From assembly GCA_964019135.1 (NCBI GenBank), contig OZ025263.1:33086133-33150132 (forward strand): a stretch of 64,000 nt of DNA. Direction: 5' to 3'. The position numbers were made by a program, and so were the translations under genes. Source of the stretch: Arenicola marina (lineage: Eukaryota > Annelida > Polychaeta > Arenicolidae). This document shows, piece after piece, positions 54,925 to 64,000 of this stretch. The notes beneath the pieces are model-generated. The model was given only the letters and a program-made list of their open reading frames with translations, did not search any database and was not told the DNA's origin. Numbering within the stretch: the first letter of the stretch is position 1; each line of letters starts with the position of its first letter.

Positions 54925-55431
54925 CTTGTGATGTCCAAGGGCGTAAGCGTCACTTGATCCCCATGCGACATTTTCGACAGCTCCGAGGATAAACCATTGA
55001 CGTCCCAAACTTGAAGGAGCTTAGGGGGACTCTGCCACCCAGAATGGAACAAAAGGAGGTCTTCTGCATTGCGTTTGATGAAAGCTGATGTACCGTGTCG
55101 CCATTCCGCAATGCAGCCGCTGGTTACAGTTTTCAGTAGGTCAATCGCTTCCTGGTACGTAACCGACAACGCAAGCTGTTTCTTCGAGCTGATGGTGTGC
55201 AGCGTGATGTGGGTCCTGAGTGGCACGGGACGGCCGCAGTTAGAGACCGCTTCCGGGTGCCTTTTCTGGATCTCGGCATCCTGGAGCAAAAACCGATCCA
55301 GGTGTGCCGGGTGCCATTGCACCTGCCCGGCGTCTGCGGCGAGCAGGAACGCCGTGCAGGCAGCGCGGCGGATGGCGTTTCCGCACGTACTGTCGAGAGT
55401 GACTTCATCCTGGGCCAAGAGGCGCGGCTCT
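54925..55431 (-). CDS. Mab-21-like gene, 507-nt exon of unknown domain
   Basis: Acceptor TTGGCAG|A after a long T tract; donor ACAAG|GTAAAA. It encodes about 168 residues (EPRLLAQDEVTLDS to TPLDIT) with a Cys/Ala helix, a HPAHLDRFLLQDAE segment and a basic middle. I do not recognise a domain. Its position upstream of a nucleotidyltransferase suggests a regulatory or ligand-binding region (inference). Confidence 0.72.
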
Positions 55432-55482
55432 CTGCCAATTGCAAAAAAAAACGTTTAGTAACAATGAGTCAACATACATCCA

Positions 55483-55606
55483 TCGCGACCAGCGGCCGGT
55501 CACCCATCGCGACCCGCGGCCGGTCACCCATCACGACCAGCGGCCGGTCACCCATCGCGACCAATGGCCGGTCACCCATCGCTACAACTGGCCGAACACT
55601 CATCGC
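55483..55606. repeat. 24-bp minisatellite, five units
   Basis: Unit of cgaccagcggccggtcaccc plus 4 nt, about 50 bp upstream of the 507-nt exon acceptor on the coding strand. It contains the palindrome cggccg. Confidence 0.92.
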
Positions 55607-55967
55607 GATATCATGAATATTTGGAGTCTGTGATAGCGATGATCAGGAAGTCAAGGCTGAAAGGATGAGCGGGCGCGTTGGGGGAAAACCTGCAAACGTA
55701 ACCCTCACCTTTTTCTACGCGACGAAAATACGGGAAAAAGGCTGCATCTGGCCCCAATTAATATTGGATCACGATGAGGTAAGATATTTATTCAAGAATT
55801 CTCTTATTTAGGTAACCCAAATTCCACATTTAGGTGTCCAGTTGGACATGAAGCGTGTGCCGGCGATCTCGGATTTTGAAAATGTGGGTGTCACATAGCC
55901 ACAGAATGGGGGCCAGGTTCCACATATCGGTGTCCAGTTGAAGGCGAAGGGTGTGCCGGTGGCTTAC

Positions 55968-56097
55968 CTTCCCTCTGCCTCTGTGTGGTCTCTGCAGTCT
56001 TCTCCTTCCATGACTGCTGTGATGGTCCGTCTCCGTTTACTCCGTGAGGTAATGTAATCTCCGTCTGATGTATAAGCGAAAACAATTCATTGCCATG
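55968..56097 (-). CDS. Possible further upstream exon of the Mab-21-like gene
   Basis: Acceptor TTAATTTCAG|C and a strong donor GAAG|GTAAGC enclose 130 nt open in one frame (polar, Gln/Lys-rich). Its end phase (1) does not fit the preferred acceptor of the next exon (needs 2). It fits only if that exon starts 2 nt later at a weak GAG acceptor, or if a small exon was missed. Confidence 0.35.
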
Positions 56098-56099
56098 CT

Positions 56100-57640
56100 G
56101 AAATTAATGTTGAAGAATTGTTCTCGAACATGTTTCACCAATCTCTCACAATAGAAAGAAAACTAAAAAACCAGTTCACAGACTAAACCAATATTTGGTA
56201 ATCCAGCCGCAATATACTATTATAACAGTACCCGAGTGAGGAAAGGATACATTAAGGATACATGCACATATCCTTCGTCAGATGGTAAGTCTACCATGCT
56301 GTTTTTCTATATAGGGCGATTTCACATTATCCGTACCATTATAGTCTCACAGGGGATAACATTTCAAACTATTTGAATTTCATAAAACGCCATTGGCCTG
56401 AGAACTTCAGGAGATGTGCTAGTACCTTGTAAAATTTCGAGGCGTGGGGTTATCAGTGACCCTGTTAAAATCTTCATTGAAGTAGTGATGTCAAATTGCT
56501 TGTCTGGAGGGGACATTTGTTTAACAAGAAACATACCAATGTTGTTACAACAAGGGGGGATAGGGCATGGTCTTTCATATAACTTACATTCTTCTATGCT
56601 ATTGATCAGATGTTAATGCACATTTTGGAGCCTAAAGTGTGTGGTTTTGTAGTCTTTAATAAACATGAATCTTTTATGAAAGCAGTAATAGCAAAAATAA
56701 AATAGTTTTAGCAGCATAAAAACTCACTTTATCCTTGTATACACTCTTCAAATACTAAATAGTCTTACAGCAAAGTATACCCCTGTTATGTATTCAGTAT
56801 ATTGTATTAAATTTCTCTCTTATTATACACGATCATGCATAGCGTCATAGTGACAAGAGAGCAGATATGGATTTGCTCTGCAGAGGACTTTTGTTTAACA
56901 AAGCAGTCCCACCTTTGTTATAACAAGGTGGAAAAGTACCTGAGTACCCGTGTAATTATATTCTCCTATGCTATTGATCTGATGTTAATGGAGATGTTGT
57001 AGTTCATGTAACATGCATTGTTTTGTTATCTTTAACATAAGTCATGAAGTTGGCACTGGAATATGCAACACGGGCATTTTGAGAAGCATAAACAACTGCA
57101 CACAATTATTCTTGTAATAACTACACTATTGCTATGCAATGGGTATATGGTATTAATTTCTTCTTTTATAATACATGAAAATGTACTATGACACTGGTGA
57201 CAAGACAGCGGACATGATTTTGTATTGGACAGGACAATTTGTTTAACATTGTTAATCACAAACAATATTTGCAAATAAAGTCGTGCAGAGGTCCATATAG
57301 AACGAAATAACATATGTGCAGAATGTTACTGCTTATAAAATAAAATGAAAGCAAATAATTGTATGCATTGATGCAAATAAAACAAATATACATTAATATT
57401 AATGGAATATTCGTTACAATATTTAAGAGTCTTCAGTCTTATAGCTCTAAACTGATCTGGTGTGTGGCGTGAGTCAGCTAATACACTTCCTTCGGAAATG
57501 AGAGATGCAATTTATGTTTAAAGGACTTTTCCTTGTGCTAATGGTAACAAGAGGGGTTCACTGTAGTCCGATAATACCTGCGAAATAGTTCTCGAAGACA
57601 TATGTACATGCGAACAGGAGTTTTAAATTAATCTAATTGT
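56100..57640. other. AT-rich sequence, nothing recognised
   Basis: Weak internal duplication (gttaatg-ca-atttt and ctatgctattgat at 56595 and 56973). A block of about 400 bp (56480-56880) loosely resembles 56880-57300. No gene seen. Confidence 0.45.
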
Positions 57641-57650
57641 CCCAGTGGCA

Positions 57651-57901
57651 AGGGGCCGGCGTGACAGCTCAGTGGGCTAGAGCGCTCGCATTGAGTGCTC
57701 TGGTTACCTGAGAGCTTAACGGCACGTGGGTCGGTGGTTCGAGCCCTGCTGTGGCCATGTCTCTGTGATCGCAGGATAAAGATCCCATGTCTTTCTTCGT
57801 AAAGAGTAGGGAGTTACCCCCGGGGACATGGCTCCACTCCTCCTTCTCCCATTGACGCGATATGACCAACAGTGGTTAAAGCGTCCTGAATAACCAACCA
57901 A
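57651..57901 (+). mobile_element. Full-length tRNA-derived SINE with 10-bp target duplication
   Basis: A 251-bp element flanked by perfect direct repeats cccagtggca (57641-57650 and 57902-57911). The head is tRNA-like with an A box in cagctcagtgggctagagcg and a B box in ggttcgagccc. The body ends in gttaaagcgtcctgaata and a ccaaccaa tail. It is the best reference copy of the family in this window. Confidence 0.93.
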
Positions 57902-58373
57902 CCCAGTGGCACAATGAAATCTGTTTAGCTCATGTATTCTCAAAAGTGGCATAAAGCACTGTTATCTTGATCTCTTCAATGCCTTACACCAAACTACTGC
58001 AATACCCGGGCGTAATATACATAGTTCAACATGTTTCTTTATAATTCAGTTCTTCATAGTGTAAATATTGCTATTATGAGCCTGTTGCGTGCATCATTGC
58101 TGTGTGAGTGATCATGTGGCAATGTATTTGGCTCACTTACTGAGCAGACAGAAGTGACACAAATATCAGAAAATGTTATGAATCTGGCCCCAAACCCTAC
58201 CAATTTTGCTGAATCGTGTCGACAAGTGGAGCACTCTACTATCCCTAGCCGTGCTGACTGCTTTTTCCCTATGTCGAGTTATCACCCTGTACACAACAGT
58301 GGCCAGGGTGATTTAGAACTAACCCTAGTCCTGTTACGTGCCAGTTTTAACAGGCGTCCAGTCGTACCTCCCT

Positions 58374-58442
58374 CCTAGCCTGAAAATCAGACGTTAATGT
58401 CGTGATAGTCTGAAGGATCGACACTAACGTCTGAAATCATAG
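58374..58442. mobile_element. Short hairpin element related to the ends of 59082-59759
   Basis: Begins tagcctgaaaatcagacgtt and has the complement cactaacgtctga near its other end. It shares the outer TIR motif of the larger element, so it may be a minimal derivative. Confidence 0.5.
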
Positions 58443-58663
58443 GCCTTGGGCGCTGTTCACAAAACTTATTTGACCACCTTGACTAAAACTCTCACTTGCC
58501 AGCCACCAAAAAATGGATTTTTTCCCTTCTTTAATCTTAATCGAAGCTTGGGGAGACGAGATTCAAGGTCTTACACGCAAGATTACTCCGTAAACTTGAT
58601 TTTTAAACACCATGCGTTTCTTTCCGCGGTGTCAGCCGCCATTTTTTCTTGGCGCAGTGACCA

Positions 58664-58743
58664 GTGGTGACACCTATCGAGTCGTTGGGCACTAAAAATT
58701 ACATGCAGTTTTTAGTTCCCAACGACCCGATAGGCGTCACCAC
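58664..58743. repeat. Long hairpin, 35-bp arms
   Basis: Arms 58664-58698 and 58709-58743 (starting gtggtgacacctatcgagtc) pair with three mismatches around a 10-nt loop. Probably a MITE or fold-back remnant. Confidence 0.85.
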
Positions 58744-59115
58744 TAGCAGATTTCCGACTGCAATGGCGACTTTTTGAATGCGCTCTCAGTCAGCTCAATG
58801 CCCAAAATGCCCGTAACATATATATGCAGTGCGATTTAGACCTAACTTTCATTGTACGTTTGTAGAGTAAGTCTTTTCCCCAACTTTGCCACTAAAACTG
58901 AAACTCTCCCCGACTTTTTATTTTGTTCCAACGCAAAAGTAAACGGTAGGACTTGTGGCGTTGTTGTTCTCGGCAACAACGCCACAAGGTTGGGGCTAAA
59001 CTAACCCTGGCCTTGGCCTTGCTCCGTTTACGGGCGTGGTCAGATAGGCATGTACAAGGGCTTAGGGGGCATGGAGCTGGATAGCCTGAAAGTTCAGACG
59101 TTACTACAGTCCTGA

Positions 59116-59298
59116 TGTGATATTTCTCGTCCCAGGCCCGAAAGGACGCCGAAAGTTCTACCCGCCCCTGGCGAGTTTCGAACCGGCGACCTTCCGCATC
59201 CCGAGCGAACACCTTACACGTTAGGCCAAAGGGAAATTCCCATTTGGCCCGAGGCGCTTGGTGTGTTTCATCCACTGGGCCTGGGCCGAGATACTACA
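59116..59298 (-). repeat. 183-bp direct repeat, copy 1, tRNA-like SINE head
   Basis: On the minus strand TGGCCTAACGTGTAAGG resembles an A box and GGTCGCCGGTTCGAAACT a B box. Identical by eye to 59509-59691. Confidence 0.85.
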
Positions 59299-59508
59299 TA
59301 CCACCCTTTCCCATTGGACCGCGCCCTCGCGGTCTATCCACCTCGCCCTGCGTGTGAATCCAAGCCTACGGCTCCTACAGGTATCCGGGGAGTGACAAGG
59401 ACCGCGTCTTGCCGCACTAAGCGGAGATCTACGTTTCCTTTGTTTCACCCGGCCCAGTAGGCGACCGTTCGAAAGGGTGGCCCCAGGTTCGTTGTCCATC
59501 GGCACCAC

Positions 59509-59691
59509 TGTGATATTTCTCGTCCCAGGCCCGAAAGGACGCCGAAAGTTCTACCCGCCCCTGGCGAGTTTCGAACCGGCGACCTTCCGCATCCCGAGCG
59601 AACACCTTACACGTTAGGCCAAAGGGAAATTCCCATTTGGCCCGAGGCGCTTGGTGTGTTTCATCCACTGGGCCTGGGCCGAGATACTACA
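59509..59691 (-). repeat. 183-bp direct repeat, copy 2
   Basis: Perfect copy of 59116-59298, in the same orientation, 393 bp further on. The intervening 210 bp is unique here. Confidence 0.85.
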
Positions 59692-60039
59692 CTGACACTT
59701 GTTCTTGAGACAGTCACAAGAACCAGTGTCAGGACTGTAACGTCTGAACTTTCAGGCTAGGAGCTGGAAGGGTTCGACTCCTTGGCCGGCTTGGGTGTAT
59801 ATTCCAGTCTACTGGTTGTGTTTAAAACCCAGGTACATAGGCCTAACTGATGACTTACCAGCCGGATCAACGAGTGTCGCCTCTCTAACTTCTGGCTGCT
59901 CTCTCTCTCTCTCTGGTGTCCTGGCACGTACGCCAGCGCTGGATCAAAGTCAGCCCGCAATTTCAGCCCGCATATTCACCATTGGCCGATTAGTCATTTT
60001 GGTAATACCTCACAAATGATACCTTCTACTCCACAGACT

Positions 60040-60765
60040 TGGCGGCCAATTTCGACACGGCGAGAAGTACAACTTCGTTTAATTGCACAAAATTGACCCA
60101 CTGGGACCCTAGAGTACGACCAAAGCTTCAAATCGGCCGCCAACATTCGGTAAGGGACCTCAGTACCCCCTTATTTAGGGTCATACCCCGCCCTAACGGA
60201 TGGCCAGGTCGGCCATTTTGGCGGCCATAAGCTCGAAATCTGGGAAATGAAATGTTGGTGTTTTAGGCCACTTTTGTGCACATACAGGCTAAATTGGGCC
60301 ACGAAATCTGGGAAGTGTCCCCTCCGTTTTATTTCTTAAAATCAACCCACTGGAACCGCTCATACGCTACAATCGTCAAACCTCCCGAACAAATTCAGCA
60401 AAAGGACCTCAGGACCTCCCCATTTGGGGTCACGCCCCCCCCCCTCCCCCCCATTTGGTATCCAACCCACACTTGACATTGACTCGAAATCTGGGAAGTG
60501 TGCCCTCCACTTTATTTCCTAAAATCAACCGGCAGGAACCCTCTGATACGTTACAATCTTCAAACCGTCCGAAAAAATTCAGTAAAGACCTCCCTATTTG
60601 GGGTCACACCCCCCATTTGGGGTCCTACCTACCGTTGTGGTGCGCCATGTCGGCCATTTTGGCGGCCATTAACTCGAAATCTGGGAACTGCCTCCGCCGT
60701 TTTATAGCATAAAATTAACCCTAGGGGACCATTTGATACGTTCCTATCTTCAAACCTATTATAAG
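60040..60765. repeat. Degenerate satellite, unit about 190 bp, four copies
   Basis: Repeated landmarks are cgaaatctggga (60234, 60306, 60485, 60673), atttggggtca (60422, 60596) and cggccattttggcggccat (60211, 60650). Non-coding. Confidence 0.8.
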
Positions 60766-61373
60766 GCTATGTAACATTTGATTTGTCAAATCGCAAATGG
60801 TCTTGAAGCATTCAGAAGGGCAAATTATTCAGCGTAAACGCCTGCCCTATCGTTAGCTATCATCGTAATATAAAATGTCAACGTCCGGGAAAGCAAGTTC
60901 TCATGTGAGATTTTACATTGCACGCTTAATATGAAACGATTAAGAAATAGTTCAATGTGTCCCTGGCATTGCCTGTTATAGTTTAAAGCGTATGAGTGCC
61001 ATTTCTCTAAACATGGCTATGGGAGGCATACGTTAAAATATTTGGAGGCGATGAAGCGCAGAAATTTTGGAATATACAAGGAAAAATCCGTCTTGAAAAC
61101 ACTCAAAAGTTAAAAATAACGTTCTAAATTTAGCCCTGCACCCGGTTCCCCAAGCAGCGAGTGACGTCACGTGCCTCCACGTGCCTCCACGTGCCTCCAC
61201 GGTAACAAAAATGGCAAGAGCAAGTGACCGACTTCACCATTCGCCTTATTCACGGAATCGCCATATAGGGCTGTACAGTCAATTCGGGATCTTATCGAGA
61301 CCCCACGAGACAGGGATAGCTATGCTCAGCGTCAATGGCTGCCTGGCATCAACGGCCTGTACGTGTTGCCTAA

Positions 61374-61939
61374 AGTCAAAGTCATAAATGGCGTAGACAC
61401 ACGTTTCGGCCCATATTTTCCGCGAATTTGCCTCGATCACTCTCAAAATCACTGACGTGAGAAAACAACACTAGACCATTTTAATGATATTAAACTTACG
61501 TTTGTAATGCGATGTTATCCTTTTTTAAGACACAAACAATATTTCTCCATGCTGACACTCCATTGGCAGCAGACACACTTTCGCAAATAGACTAAATCAC
61601 AGACAATAAAAGGCTCTATAGGGTGTTGACATGGCATCGTGGCTGGTATGAATATAGAGCATGGATTGTTCAAAGCACGTTCGGCGCCATGGTAACCATC
61701 ATTTTATGATGCGTGTTTTAGTATTTTGGCGACAGAGCGTTTTCTGCCAATTGCGTGTCAGTATGGAGAAATATTTTTTGTGTCATAAAAAAGGATAACA
61801 TCGCATTACAAACGTAAGTTTGGTATCATTAAAATGGTCTAGTGTTGCTTTCTAGCGTCAGGGATTTTTAGAGTGATCGAGGCAAATTTGCGGAAAATAT
61901 GGGCCGAAACGTGTGTCTACAGCATTTATCACTTTGACT
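61374..61939. mobile_element. Fold-back element, 196-bp inverted arms
   Basis: Arms 61374-61569 and 61744-61939 are inverted copies (agtcaaagtcataaatg and its complement at the ends; aaacttacgtttgtaatgcg inside) with scattered mismatches around a 174-bp loop. No coding frame. Confidence 0.88.
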
Positions 61940-62254
61940 GTACCTTCCGGTTGTTTGCCTTCACTCGCCTCACACACAAGATCGGCTAAAGCTGTCCTTG
62001 GAAGCACAACTAACCACTGAAGGTCTGTGCATATCCGAATTATAACCATCCGAGTAAATTTGTGTAATTTATGAGCGGGTAGGCAGTTGATAAACCAGAA
62101 TGCGGTTGTCTCATGAGTTACTGTCGGTGTCAGGCGATCTAATGTGCTGCGCGGGGTTTTCCATGTCGTATGACGTAATAATCATCATGACGCGCGTGTC
62201 TGCGCGCGGTATCTATGGTTACGTAACAACGCTCCTTATATGGACTGAGCATGG

Positions 62255-62920
62255 CCTCGTTCGCAAGCGACCGTTAGTCGACTAATGGTTGACGATTTGG
62301 CTGCCGAACGGTGATTTGTCCAACCATCTAGTCGACCAGAACGAACCATGCCGCCACCCACGGTTCCTCTGCTCGATTGTCGTCCAAGATGGCGGAGGGA
62401 AATGAGCAGTAAGCGGTGTTCGCGTCATCTTTGTGGCGTATACTTGATCTGTAACTTCGTTTGCAAGTTGATATCCATTTAAACGAATTAAAATATAGCA
62501 TGGTTCATACGTAATTGCTTATTTTGCCAATTTATCATGTTTTCGTGCTAAATGTTCACATGATCGAACTAACTGTACGCTCGTTTACGGTACCCTTATC
62601 TCCACTGTTTTGATTTTTGTTGGGGGGGCGGGGGTCGTTGGTACTCCTCCGGTGACCTAGCCGATACAGTGTGGCTCTAGCCAAAGGACACAGGGTAAAC
62701 TGTTTCTTGTACTACAATACAGTGACGATCCAGAATTTTGCACAAGAGGGTCAGGACACACGGCGGTTAAAGGTGCTTGTTATTGGTGTTATTTCCGCCA
62801 TGAGACCGATTGTCAACCCTTTTCGACTATCCCGCGTTCGGCATTAGGCTGTAATGCGCAGGCGCAATGGCGAAATCTAGGTCAAGAAATAGTCGACTAG
62901 CTGTCGCTTGCGAACGAGAC
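62255..62920. mobile_element. TIR element (ctcgttcgcaagcgac ends)
   Basis: Left ctcgttcgcaagcgac followed by tagtcgacta; right end is the complement (62893-62918). Between them lie a G-run and no evident transposase. Target duplication not found. Confidence 0.6.
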
Positions 62921-64000
62921 CCAGGTGAGGACAATGGTGCTCCGTTGGTCGTAAAACTGTAAACATCGATGATTTGGCTCAAATTACAACGCTTCCAACA
63001 GTCTCATCGAACGGACCACATGCATGATGGAGAGATGAATGTCTTGTCTTTAACTATATTATGGTTTTATAGTTAACAATGCCTGGACCAAAGCAAACAA
63101 AAAATAGTTTCACACTCACTCGATTCTTTAGGCACAAACCGCGCAGCTGGCCGGTTCCCAACACTAAAACGTTGACTACAATGAGTGCGCGTCACGCAGT
63201 TGCAGCAAGGCACCAGCGTGATGCGCACTCGTTCTAAGAGTACGTGTTTTTTTGTTGGTCCCCAAAAGACCTAAACCGGTAACAGAACCCGCGAGAACTG
63301 TACAGCCCTATTGACGCCAAAACGAGGCTGTGCCTGCAAACACAAACTGCGTGACTCGCCCAACGCGTGAAATCTAATGGGAGACACTGCTGCGGGTTCG
63401 CTGCGAAATAGCTCCCGGGTGATTTAAGTAATAAAATTACCGATTTCAGACAGATAAAAAGGGTGTGTGTGTTCTGGAGCAAGTACATGTAAAAAAGGGT
63501 CTTTTGGGGCGAGTATATTTGAAAAAGTGGGGTATTTCCCGCGGCATGCAGCAAGGGTCAATTGACATGAAAGCCGCCCTATATTTTTTAACTCGCTTTC
63601 CACGTCAGCTAGGATCTTTGTGCTGTGACATATTAGTCTATGGACCTACTATTGTTTTTGCTTTTATTATGAGTATTTATTATTGTATTGAGTGAATCCT
63701 ATGACTCGGACATTCTTTACCTACTACTCATATGATAGACCCACGTGAAATGGCCCGATAGGCCTATAGCCTTACAGGCTGAAAGTGCCGTTAAACCCAA
63801 ATCAAACCACGTGAAAACTTGTGCACCCAAGCGTTGTTGAACCCCGTGTTTTACCCAGGGAGATATTATGCTGGGTATATGGAATTATGCTGACATATTT
63901 TATCTCGTGAAAGGACCAATGTGGCAATAATTCTACCCCTCCCCCACCCCTCCATGCACGTATTGATTGACTGTGCCTGTGCCGTTGCATGAACTAATCG
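62921..64000. other. Unannotated sequence
   Basis: No gene or repeat I can support. Short frames here show no family features. Confidence 0.5.

Larger units (their letters stand above)
59082..59759. mobile_element. TIR element with 9-bp target duplication
   Basis: 678 bp flanked by perfect direct repeats ggagctgga (59073-59081 and 59760-59768). Terminal inverted repeats start tagcctgaaagttcagacgt and run over 30 bp with one 3-nt indel. No transposase. It encloses two identical 183-bp tRNA-like repeats. A 9-bp duplication would suit a MULE- or Merlin-like superfamily (inference). Confidence 0.85.

Noticed and set aside
57661..57760. Genuine tRNA gene
   Set aside because: A and B boxes are present, but the acceptor and anticodon stems do not fold into a tRNA. 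A SINE body follows with target duplications, so it is a SINE head.

Overview
The window is from an animal nuclear genome. It has multi-exon genes with GT-AG introns, a tRNA-derived SINE family, non-LTR and Ty3/gypsy-like retroelement relics, many terminal-inverted-repeat elements, and an extreme load of intronic and intergenic minisatellites. An amphioxus-like invertebrate deuterostome (Branchiostoma type) fits best: a TRPC channel with long N- and C-termini, a cGAS-like Mab-21 gene, and minisatellites overlapping splice donors. I recall the last being reported in amphioxus genes. The species call is inference, not proof.

Two genes are supported, both on the minus strand. The first (1643-26276) is a complete 17-exon TRPC cation channel whose exons join in phase to a predicted 1227-residue protein. 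It has an N-terminal ankyrin/TRP_2 region with a conserved H-x3-C-x-C-x2-C zinc site, six membrane segments, a TRPC pore helix/filter, an EWKFAR TRP box and a C-terminal coiled coil. The second (48102 to about 56097) ends in a Mab-21/cGAS-like nucleotidyltransferase exon with a G-S motif, an E-x-D pair and a third Asp. Three exons join in phase. The C-terminal helical part is read in another frame after a C-rich homopolymer tract, so that exon holds either a sequencing indel or a real frameshift.

Layout: 345-1545, palindromic 17-bp array in or beyond the TRPC 3' UTR. 1643-26276, TRPC exons separated by introns filled with SINEs, MITEs, tandem duplications and arrays of 14, 21, 25 and 31 bp. 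26.9-32.1 kb, a wall of G-rich, 23-bp, 23-bp and 14-bp arrays upstream of the TRPC start. 36.8-47.1 kb, LINE and Ty3/gypsy-like relics interleaved with 20-22-bp arrays. 48.1-56.1 kb, the Mab-21-like gene with a TIR element in its last intron. 57.6-63 kb, a SINE with a perfect 10-bp target duplication, hairpins, a TIR element with a 9-bp target duplication and an internal 183-bp direct repeat, a degenerate satellite and long fold-back elements.

The TRPC gene would act in the plasma membrane, downstream of phospholipase C if it behaves like its family. The Mab-21-like protein would act in the cytosol as a candidate nucleic-acid-sensing nucleotidyltransferase. Nothing in the sequence links the two functionally. 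Most long open frames in the window are minisatellite artefacts and were rejected as genes.
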